Part shown: one piece after another, positions 47,701 to 58,345 of the stretch | Layout of the letters: every line of letters starts with the position of its first letter | Position numbering within the stretch: position 1 is the stretch's first letter | DNA from: Silene conica | Taxonomy: Eukaryota; Streptophyta; Magnoliopsida; Caryophyllales; Caryophyllaceae | NCBI GenBank assembly: GCA_029255685.2 | Contig: CM055313.2 | Span: 27,505,079 to 27,569,078 of the forward strand | DNA length: 64,000 nt | Direction of reading: 5' to 3' | Notes under the pieces: model-generated | What the model was told of the DNA's origin: nothing | Databases searched by the model: none | The model's input: only the letters and a program-made list of their open reading frames with translations | Translations under genes and position numbers: made by a program

Positions 47701-49300
47701 TATGTATTGAAAGTCTCAAGGATAATGTTGAGCAAGAAGGTGAACTCATTGTAGACCTACACACTGAGTTTGGTGATCTTGAGAATGAGCTCAAAACATT
47801 AAAGGCTAAAAATGCTACCCTATCCACTGATCTCAAAAACTTAAAGATAAAACTGGTTGATGCTAACAACGTGTCAAAGAAATGGGAAGGAAGTCAAAAC
47901 GTTCTTAATTTTCTCACCAATCAAACCAAAAGATGTGACCGTGTAGCTGGAATAGGGTTTAAATGGAACAGTGCGTCTCACTGCTACATTCACAAACCAA
48001 ATCCGTGTAAGACTGATTTTCGAAGAAGAAACTACGTTGGTCTTCCAGAATACATCATTTGCAACTATTGTGGTAAAATTGGTCATGGCTTCCATGCTTG
48101 CCAAAAGAGACACAATGACATCAACAAAAATATTAAAGTTGCTAAACAAGTTTGGATTCGAAAGGATCTTGTAAAAAGGGTTGATCACAAAAAGGGACCT
48201 AAATTTATCTGGGTTCCTAAACTCAAAGTCTAAATCTTGTTCAGGGCTTGATGAGAGGCGACCACAATTGGTACTTGGATAGTGGATGTTCTCGTCATAT
48301 GACGGGAGATAGAAGCCAATTTATCTCATTAGAAGCTCATAAAGGTGGCACGGTAACTTTTGGTGACAACAAAAAAAGGTGAAGTAATTGGTATTGGTAA
48401 GGTTGGTAAGTCATCGTTACTATGTGTCGACAACGTGCGGGTTGTCAAAGGTTTGAAGCATAATCTCATTAGCATTTCTCAATTATGTGATCATGGAAAT
48501 TTAGTAGAGTTTAGTACTAATATGTGTAGAATCATTAATGCGACAACCCGTGAGGTCATTCTTGAAGGTAGACGTGTGAAAGACGTCTACTTAACAAAAT
48601 TAAACATGGTGCCCGATGTCACCTTATCTTGTATGCGTGTCATGAAAAATGATCCATGGTTGTGGCATAAAAGATTTGGACATGTTAGCGCCAAAACTCT
48701 TAACACTCTTAGGAAACTTGACCTAGTCGAGGGATTTCCCAATATAAATTTCGATTTTGATAAAATTTGTGATGAGTGTGCTAGATGTAAACATGTCAAA
48801 AGCTCTTTTAGATCCAAAAGAATTATGAGTACCCTTCGTCCCCTCCAACTTCTTCATATTGACTTGTGCAGACCTATGAGAACTAGAAGTAGAGGTGGTA
48901 GTCGCTATGTGTGTGTCATTGTTGATGATTTTTCTAGGTTTGTGTGGACTCTTTTTTTATGTTCTAAAGATGAAACCTTGAATGAGTTTCTAATTTGGCT
49001 TAGGAAGATTCAAAACAAACTTGACCATAAGCATGTGTCCATAAGAACCGATCATGGAACGGAGTTTGAAAATTTGTCGTTTAATAATTATTGCGATGAG
49101 AATGGTGTTGATCATAATTTCCGGGCCCCTAGGACACCTCAAAAACATGACGTTGTAGAACGCATGAATAGACATCTTGAAAGCATGGCTAGGACAATGC
49201 TATTAAGTAGGAAACTACCTATAAACTTTTGGGCCGAAGCGGTTAACACCGCTTGTCACATTCACAACCGTGTCGTGATAAGAAATTCTATGGATAAAAC
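44786..49300 (+). mobile_element. Sirevirus-like Copia element, 5' part
   Basis: The 5' LTR is 44786-45904 (TGTTAGGATAC to CCCTTCA), preceded by the target GTTAG; the primer site TTGGTATCAGAGC is at 45906. Then come a gag region (about 46080-47150) with a zinc knuckle (CFKCGDTNHQIKEC, near 46800), an acidic and coiled-coil-rich stretch (to about 48200), a second CCHC-like motif near 48058, a protease-region segment near 48280, and integrase (about 48640-49300; HKRFGHVS, CARCKHVK, DHGTEF). A long gag with coiled coil is usual in Sireviruses. It is broken, with several interruptions, and is cut off by the element at 49301. Its remaining 3' part is not in the window. Confidence 0.85.
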
Positions 49301-52300
49301 TGTTGGAGCTGTTGTCCTCCACATGTAGTGTGATAACGTCATTGCACATACCCTTGTACGGATAAGTGGGAGATTGTTGGGGCTGGTGTCCTTGACAGTT
49401 AGTATAATGACTTATTAAATCTCTAAAAGGATCACAACGACATACTTTGGTATTATTATCAGTTGATCCACGTTTATCAATAACGGTTGGGTTGCTAGAT
49501 AAGTTTGACGTTATTGTCATACGGATGGCGGTGATCAACTGGTCCCTATACATCACACCTATAGGACATGTTTGAGAGATGTGAAGGTATGAAAATACAG
49601 TCACATTTATGCCAGATACGACTAAACAGTAAATCAGAGGTATTGACTATTAAATTAGTCAATGAGATGTTGAGATTATTATTTAATACGGATTACATGA
49701 TTAATTCGTAAATTAAATATAAACGGTTATATTTAATTAAATATTGAATTCGTGTATTAATATAAGTAGTTATATTAATTGACATAATTATAAAATATCG
49801 TATTTTTATCAGACCATTATTAATGTACCGACTGCATTAATATCTGATAACATGTGTGCGATTTATAATAAAAACCCGCGGATTATATTTTAGCTTTAGG
49901 GTCGAATCACGCAAGTGAATAAGGTAAGAGTGGAAAGCCCACTCTCACCCTAGTCCACATTCGGCCGGCCGAGTATTACAAATAGAGAGGGACTCTCTTT
50001 TTGTCAGGGTCTCTTGAACTACTGATTACTGATAATCACATCTCAAAGAAAAATTAGGGTTTTTGAGAACAGCTTTTTCCCAAAAACCTAGATCTCACAT
50101 CTGAAAACCTCACAAAACTCTCCCCATATTGCAGGGCAACTGGAGAGCATTTCTAGCAGACGCGGCATTGTCTCAGACAAAGTATTAGGTGCATGTTATA
50201 GGAGGGAATATCCTTTAATTCCTGTTCTTAGGCCATTCGCGCAAAGGACCTAAGGTTGTACTCTTATTCATGTTGCTTTCATCTTATGACCATAATTCAC
50301 ATATGTATTTTTCGTTATAATCCTGCAATTTTAAGGGTGAATACATGTTTATTCCCCACAAGTGGTATCAGAGCCAAGGCCACGAGTTTTTACAATTGTG
50401 TTTTTCATAAGATGTTTTAAAAATCGGATTTTTAAACCCGTATGATGTCTCGGCCGTGTGCCAATTTTGTGATAAATCGATCATGTTTTTCGATTTTAAT
50501 TTGTATATTGTTGGTTAATCGATATTTCTCGCAATATATAAATCCTTTGTTGATGTTTGTTGTTGATTTAAACGATTAAAATCAATAATAAACACATGTT
50601 TTTGTTTTTTAAAACCTTAGGGTTTGTAGGATTCCACGAACGAGCGTATTTCTACTCGTTCGTGGTCTTCTTCTGCTACCAGTCACTCGATCAAACAGTG
50701 TTTGGCTAGATCGAGCAGTTTTAAAACATCAAGTCACTCGATCAAGAACTTTTTGGGCTCGATCGAGCGGTTTTCCGAACCACCAGTCACTCGATCGATC
50801 GTTTTTTTCGCTCGATCGAGTATTTTTGGATTCTACGAACGAGCGAATCACTACTCGTTCGTAGTCTGCCTCGATAACCCGTCACTCGATCGAGACTTGC
50901 TATGCTCGATCCAGTGACACCGTTCTTCGATCGACCTCGCTTTAATTCGATCGAACAGTTTTCAGGTATTTTAATTTTTCTGAAAATTTTGGTTTTCTGA
51001 AAACTTTTGGGTTCGATCGAGTACCTGTTTTACTCGATCGAGTAACCCAGTCTGTCAAGGTTACTCGATCGAGTACACTAGTGACTCGATCGAGCAAACC
51101 CTGTTCTGGCAGATTTTTCGAAAATAAATTTTATTTTATTTTATTTTCTCTTGGCCCATAGTAATATACTATATACGAAAATAGTTTATTGACTTTTGTG
51201 TAACGTTTCACACTCGTAAGATACATATTATTTTAAAACGGTTTAAAATTTAAAATAATGGATTATAATAATCATTAAGATTAATGTGATTAAAACGGTA
51301 CAATCACATAATTTTAATCTCGTAAGGTGGTTTGGTAAAATTTATTAAACATAATAACGGTATTATGTCATGAATGAATTTGTTTTAGTTGATGCATTTT
51401 ATTTATAGTCTTGTTGAATGCTTATGAATGCTTTTATAACGTATTTAATTTTGCAAACGGTTGTAACTTAGTGTGGCCTTAGAAGATTGTGTTACCGTAA
51501 TGATGGAACACGGTCTTGTTTGTAATTTTGAGATCTTGTATCTCCGTTTTGGTTTTTTCCATGTAATTACTTTTGTATTTAAATTAGAATGTAAATAGGA
51601 TTATATTTGTAATTTAAATTAGTAATTTTGTGAAGACCAAAGACGAGACCGGATGCTCACTCCCGCTGCAAAGACCAAGATGGGACATCAAGACAAGCTT
51701 CTAGGGTCCAACGGTGGATTCCAAAGTTGTTTTATGTTTATTTTGGTAGGATAGGCCACACTAGGACTTTTATTTACATTTATTGCTTTCTTTTATGCTT
51801 TCATCGATAATAGCTTGCATCATATTCCGCCTAAAACCAAACCACCTATAACATGCATGAAAACTGACTCATGTAGAGGTTACGCATTAGTTTTCTGTGA
51901 CAATACAGATGTCACGTGTCACTTGCAAAGCCATCACTTTATTTCATTCATTCACGCATATGATAGATATTAGTTCACTTAAAATGGATAAATATAAGTT
52001 GATGGGGTCTTCCTCGTATAACCAAAAATTGAGACTAGTCTTTGTAAATCAGACTCCCATGAATCCCTTCTTCGTCGGTAGGCATAATATGACCCCTTCT
52101 ACGTCGGGTAAGTGGGAACAGATGATTTATTTTATCTCAACGTTGTGGTCACTAGATACTATTTAGCGATTATAATGGACTTAAAGATGAGATTTACGGA
52201 AATCTATCGACCAGGAGTTCTAACGGTAGAACTAGCCAAACAGTTGGCTTATCAATTTACGAAAATTGAGTCTTGGGATCGTTTATATAATTCATGAGGG

Positions 52301-55300
52301 AGATCAATTATATAAATGCATGAGTCTACGAGTTTAAATTCAATTTAAAATAGACTTAAATCACAACGAGGAGTTGCTTATATCGTTTTGTTTTATCTTC
52401 TTTTCAGTGTAGAACACGATCAAATTAAAACTGCTTAATAACAAATGGCTGGTGAAGACCCAATGCCAAGTGCCAAACTAGCACGAGAATCCTGGCTTAA
52501 AGCCTTCATGGACTCCATGAATCAGTCGACTAGACTGAGGAATGATGGGTCAAACTTCTCTGACTGGGAGGCGGCATTACGGAATGTTGCCATTGTTGAC
52601 GGAAAGCTCAAGTACTTGACTGAGCCTCTTCCGGCACACCCAGGAACTGGAGCTAGAGCTAACGAAGTTCGTGCTCATAGCGACTTCGTCATGGAAGCAG
52701 GTGCGATAAAGAACGTACTGATCCATGCAATGGAATCCAATTTGCAAAGACGCTTCATTTCCCATGGTGCGAACAAGATTTTCACCACGCTCACTAACGA
52801 ATTCTCGAAAGCTCCGAGAATCATTTCTTATGAGCATGCATGTCGCTTCTTTGAAGCGAAACTCCAGAAGGGCTAAGCTGTTAGCCCACATATTCTCAAC
52901 ATGATTGAGAATATCGAGAAACTGGAGGCCTTAAACTGCAAGATCAGTGAGAACATAATCGTTGATCGAATGCTTCATTCGCTTCATGATGGGTTCGCCC
53001 TCTTGAGGGCCAACTATTACATGAACGACATGAAGAAGACTCCTCATGAGCTCCACTCCCTTCTCGTACAGACCGAGAAGGATCTGAAATTAAGTGGGAG
53101 CGTGAAGCAGGATGTTCTCATGATCTCTAGTAAGGGTAAAGGTAAAGGGAAGGCGAAAGCTCAAGGTGACCTAGCGGTAGGTAAGCCTAAGTTCAAGAAG
53201 TCGGGATTTGCTAAGAGTGGCCCCGGTGAGTCGAGCAACTCACAGGGTAAGACAAAGAGCAAGGATACAAGCATGGAATGCCACCATTGCCACAAGACTG
53301 GGCATTGGAGGCGCACATGCCCCGTGTATCGTGAGGACATTAAGGCAGGCCGCGTTACTCCTGTTGGTATGTCTTCTTCTTCTTTTATTCACATGATTGA
53401 GATTAACCATGCAAGTTACAAAACTTGGGTACTAGATACTGGTTGTGGTTCTCATCTGTGTAATCATGTGCAGGGCCTCCGAAACCAAGAGCCCCTCATA
53501 AAGGGTGAGGTTGACCTGCGTGTCGGGAATGGAGCACGAGTTGCTGCATTGTCGAGGGGAACATACGTGATCCAGCTTCCAAGTGGATTCGAGTTATCTT
53601 TGTATAACTGTTATTATGTTCCTAGTTTATCCAAAAACATTATTTCTATTTCTTCACTTGACAAACTCGGTTTTTCATTTGTAAGAGAGAATAATAGCTG
53701 TATTTTCTCATTACACAATATGATATATGGCAAGGCAGTTTCCATGATTGGAATTTATGTTTTAGGTCAAACCACCGAAATATTACACGTGAATAACAAG
53801 AGATTAAAGGTTGGTAACAAAGATCAAACCTACCTATGGCACTGCCATATGGGACATATAAATGAGAAACGCGTAAAACAGCTCATACAGAATGGAGCTA
53901 TCTCAGCCTTTGATTTCGAATCATATGACACGTGTGAATCATGTCTCATCAGCAAGATGACTCGTATTTCCTTCAAAGGTGTTGGAATGCGCGCTGCCGA
54001 CCTATTAGGACTCATACATACGGATATATGTGGCCCTATGTCGATCAACGCACGAGAAGGCTATAGGTATTTCATCACTTTCACGGATGATTTGAGTAGA
54101 TATGGCTATGTCTACTTAATGAAACATAAAAGTGAATCCTTTGACAAGTTCAAAGAATACCAGAATCGGGTACAGAACCAACTGGGAAGAAAGATTAAAG
54201 CACTACGATCTGATCGTGGTGGCGAGTATCTTTCACATGAGTTTGATCAACACCTTAAAGACTGTGGCATCGTTGTACAGTTAACTCCACCTGGAACACC
54301 ACAATTAAATGGTGTGTCCGAACGGAGAAATCGAACTCTACTTGATATGGTTCGATCTATGATGAGTCACACCGTTGTGCCTGATTCATTGTGGGGCTAT
54401 GCTCTTTTGTCAGCCGCTCTAATACTTAACCGAAGTCCGTCTAAAGCTGTTGACAAGACTCCATACGAGTTATGGAAGAGAACAATCCCTAATTTGTCCT
54501 TTATTCGGGTTTGGGGATGCGAGGCTTATGTCAAGTGGAGACACGAGGACAAGCTCGGCCCGCGATCGGTCAAGACATACTTTATAGGCTATCCAAAAGG
54601 AACTTTTCGTCATTACTTCTTCTCGCCAACTGAACAACGTGTTTTTGTTGCGGCTAGTGCGACGTTCTTAGAGAAAGAATTTCTCGAGGAATAGTCGAGT
54701 AATAGAACCTTCGATTTATCGGAGATTCAAGAACCAACTACCGAGCAACCATTGGAGGAAACAGTTCCTTCAACCTCGGCTGCGGTAGATATTCCTAAGG
54801 AACCTAGGAGGTCGGGAAGAGTCTCTATTCCTCCGGAAAGATACATTGGTATGGTCGAGGAACATGACATAGATGACATCTTACTCCTAGAGGGTAATGA
54901 ACCCACAACCTATAAAGGTGCCATGACTAGTTCTGACTCAAAGCTATGGCTAGAAGCCATGCAATCCGAGATGGACTCCATGTATGAGAACAACGTGTGG
55001 GATCTTATGGACCTACCTGCAAAGGTACGTCCCCTTCAATGCAAATGGCTTTACAAGATAAAGCATGCCGTGGAAGGACAACAAGATATTCACAAGGCAC
55101 GACTAGTTGCTAAAGGTTTCACCCAAGTGCCAGGCTTGCACTACGATGAGATCTTTGCACCCGTAGTCATGCTACGTTCCATTCGGATTATCTTAGCGAT
55201 TGCCGCATTTCATGACTATGAAATCTGGCAGATGGACGTTAAAACCGCCTTCTTAAACGGTTATTTGGAGGAAGAGTTGTACATGGTACAGCCGAGGGTT

Positions 55301-55816
55301 TTATTGATCCGGAACATCCTAAGAAAGTTTGCAAGCTTAAGCGTTCCATTTATGGACTTAAGCAAGCATCACGGAGTTGGAATCATCGCTTCGACCAAGT
55401 GATAAAGGAGAATGGTTTCATTCGATCAGTCGAGGAACCATGTCTCTATATCAAGTCGAGTGGGAGCAAGATTGTCTTCCTAGTACTGTATGTCGATGAC
55501 ATAATCTTGATTGGGAATGACATACCTCTCCTATCTTCGGTTAAAGCATGGTTGGAAAACCATTTCCAGATGAAAGATCTGGGAGAGGCACAGAAAATTT
55601 TGGGCATCCGTATCTACAGGGATAGATCATGACGGATGTTGTCTCTCAGTCAGGAGTCTTATATAGATAAGATTCTAGAGAGATTCAACATGACGAACTC
55701 CAAAAAAGGGTTCCTTCCTATGGCTCCTGGGCTTCACTTAGCAAGTCTCAAGAAGCTAAGACATTGGAAGAGAAAGAGCGCATGAGTCGGATTCCTTATG
55801 CTTCGGCTATAGGATC
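49301..55816 (+). mobile_element. Second Copia element, nested in the first
   Basis: The 5' LTR is 49301-50360, homologous to the solo LTR at 14201; primer site TGGTATCAGAGCC at 50363; a 2-kb leader. Then gag (from 52445) with a zinc knuckle CHHCHKTGHWRRTC near 53278, protease (WVLDTGCGSHLC near 53425), integrase (about 53830-54600; DICGPM, RSDRGGEY) and reverse transcriptase (about 54950-55800; QMDVKTAFLNGYLEEELY, YVDDIILIGND). Broken, with about three or more interruptions, and the RNase H and 3' LTR are cut off by the insertion at 55817. It inserted into the integrase region of the Sirevirus-like element. Copia lineage not assigned. Confidence 0.85.
50640..51110. repeat. CTCGATCGAG palindrome cluster in the Copia leader
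   Basis: More than a dozen occurrences of cactcgatc, ctcgatcgag or tgatcgagta-like words, often paired as 'agtcactcgatc...ctcgatcgagc', plus two copies of 'cgaacgagcg...actcgttcg'. They lie between the primer site and gag. Confidence 0.75.
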
Positions 55817-56086
55817 TGTGACACCCCGCGATATAGCATAAAAATAAACAAATAATTTGCAGCGGAAATACGATACTTTTAATACTTTTTCGACATATTT
55901 ATTAAAACTTTTTCGCGGAATATCAAAACAACAAGCGGAAGACTAAAACTAATACGAAAGTATAAATTATACACGAATACTTAAATAAACGAGGGATAAT
56001 GTATCCCACGGTAACAACATGAATTAAATCTAAACTAAGCGTAAGGGTAATTGTCGAATGATCAACAATGCTCGATAGCCACACGT
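55817..56086 (-). mobile_element. Gypsy-type LTR end, family E
   Basis: TGTGACACCCCGCG starts abruptly inside the Copia reverse transcriptase. The following 'gcagcggaaatacga', 'gataatgtatcccacgg' and 'tcgaatgatcaacaatgctcg' parallel the terminal part of the family C LTR in the same order (38520-38750). So this is the last about 270 bp of a related LTR in minus orientation. The rest is displaced by the element at 56087. Confidence 0.65.
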
Positions 56087-56405
56087 TGTAACACCCCGTA
56101 TTTTATAATAATATTTTATTATAAAAGTATTTTATTTAAGTAATTATTTTGAAGTTTAATAATATATTTTGGAAATCTATATTTATTAGCTCCGTCCTAT
56201 ATTTTATTATTTCTCGTTTTGATCAACTTTTGGATGGGTTAAAACGTCCGTGCAATAATTAATTATTTTAATTTAATATTTACTTTTCTATTTCAAGTTC
56301 TCCTTGCGTTTTAGTATGACTCAATCAGATTTGTAATCAGATAATCAATTGTACGAGCTAATGGACCAAAAGCCCATTAGTTAATCTCCTTATAAATAGA
56401 TTCTA

Positions 56406-56767
56406 GGGTTATTTCATGGGAATAATCCAAGCTATGTCCCATCTTCTCATATTAATCCATACTAACGATTAACCAAGAAAAATCCAACCTATAACCTCAT
56501 TTATCTTTCATTGAACTTTGACTATTTTTAAACTCTTATTATCGATAGGTTAGTACGTCACCTTGACTTACTTTTTGTTTTTCCTTCTTCCTGGAAAAAA
56601 AGTAAGTGAAGGTGACGTACTAACCTACCGATAATAAGAGTTTAAAAATAGTCAAAGTTCAATGAAAGATAAATGAGGTTATAGGTTGGATTTTTCTTGG
56701 TTAATCGTTAGTATGGATTAATATGAGAAGATGAGACATAGGTTGGATTATTCCCATGAAATAACCC
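56406..56767. mobile_element. Mutator-like foldback element inside the 5' LTR
   Basis: Near-perfect inverted arms of about 175 bp (GGGTTATTTCATGGGAATAA... and its inverse) surround a short centre near 56580-56600. The 9-bp target duplication TAGATTCTA is exact (56397-56405 and 56768-56776). The 3' LTR holds the single, empty site at about 62788-62796. Nine-bp duplications and long inverted ends fit Mutator-like foldback MITEs. It inserted after the host retroelement did. Confidence 0.85.
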
Positions 56768-57479
56768 TAGATTCTAACCTAGCAAGCAACTAGGTCAAAA
56801 TCCTTTTGCTTTGTGCGTGAGATTGCTGCCGCACGCCCCTTCTCCAATTTCTCTCTTTTGTTCTCTTTTCTCCTTTTGACTTTATTGTTGAATATCTTTC
56901 TTTCTCCCAAACTGAAAGATAAATTATATTTTCACAATCCTTACTCTTACCTCTACTATATATTATATTCAAAATATTTTATTGAGAATTATTTGTATGG
57001 ACTTTATACCTACGTTTTGGGTCTCTTGTGTTTGTGGGTAAAGAAGAAGATGTCTTTCACTTTGGCGTTTTCGAAAGAGTGATGGTTTGATACAATTTCT
57101 ATCATAAGGATTTGGATTTACGCTTTCTTTAAAGTTGCCTTTTGGGGTTATTGACACGTGTTGGAGACAAGACTTTGTTGGTCGTATTCTTTATGAAGGT
57201 TTTCATTAATTGCTAAAAAGGTAACTAGGTGTTTCTCTTTTAATTGTGTTTATGCCAATTGATGTAATTAATATGATTTAATGATTGTTTGTACGATTAA
57301 TACATGTTTGATTATTTGTTGTCATGAATTAATCGTGCTTCATATATTTATGTATGTCTTATATTATCGTAATTGTCGATTATAATATGTTAGTAAGTCG
57401 TTATGGGTGTCGTGCGCACAACTAGGGTTCCCGAGGAAAACCCTAGATGGCGACACAGCTAATGGACAAGAGTGTTGCT

Positions 57480-57800
57480 CAAGGTTATAGTGAAGTATGT
57501 GTAACCTTGAAAATATGATTCAAGGTTATAGCTGAACTAGTACAACCTTGAGTACGACTCAAAGTTATAGCTGAAGTTAATATAACTTTGAACTACGAGT
57601 TAAAGTTATAGCTGAGACTAACGTAAACCTGAGGTATGACTCAAGGTTATGGTTGGTGCTAGTATAACTTTAGGTTCGTGTCAAGGTTTGGCTAAGGTTA
57701 CTATAACCTCAAGCCATATGTGGAAGTTATAGTTGAGGTTAGTATAACCTCGCATCCATAACTTATGTTATAGTTAAAGTTATTATAACTTTGGTTGTTA
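57480..57800 (+). repeat. Family D hairpin array I (AAGGTTATA), 5' LTR
   Basis: Seven to eight units of about 48 bp, each an inverted repeat: CAAGGTTA/TAACCTTG (57480), CAAGGTT/AACCTTG (57531), CAAAGTTATA/TATAACTTTG (57560), AGTTATA/TATAACC (57724). G-C to A-T replacements occur on both arms together. Repeated in the 3' LTR at about 63498-63815. Confidence 0.8.
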
Positions 57801-58073
57801 TACTTGATTCACATGTTGACTTGTGTTCAGTGATTGTATAATATTGTGTTTGCATATGTCGTTGGATACTTCTATGCATTTGACATTAGGACAGTCTGTT
57901 ATGATGTTCTTCTGGGTTGAGTCGTGATGTTATTCACACATGTTAGTACAGTCAGTTATACTGTGCATTTGTTGTTTGCTAGTTTGAATAGATGACGGTT
58001 GTATCAGTTATATACTATCGGAATGAACTAACGCCACCCATTGATGTGGGATTTATTTTGGTCTATGTTCGGG

Positions 58074-58345
58074 ATTGGTCGGAGGCAGTGGTTATACGCT
58101 CCGATCCCCGTGTGTCGTTCGGTGTAAGGTATTGCATCGAGAGGTCTGGCCAGGTCTTAGACATATAGGCAGTGGTTATACGCTATACATAGTACCGTGG
58201 AGGCAGTGGTTATACGCTCCACACCGATGAAGGCAGTGGTTATAAGCTCCGTCAGCTGGAGGCAGTGGTTATACGCTCCGTCAGCTAGAGGCAGTGATTA
58301 TACGCTCTGGCAAGTTAGAGGCAATGGTTATACGCTCTAACGGGC
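58074..58345 (+). repeat. Family D tandem stem-loop array II
   Basis: Seven units with the constant loop GCAGTGGTTATACG and varying paired arms: tcggag/ctccga, tatag/ctata, gtggag/ctccac, ggag/ctcc, agag/ctct, gttagag/ctctaac; one unit pairs poorly. Confidence 0.85.
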
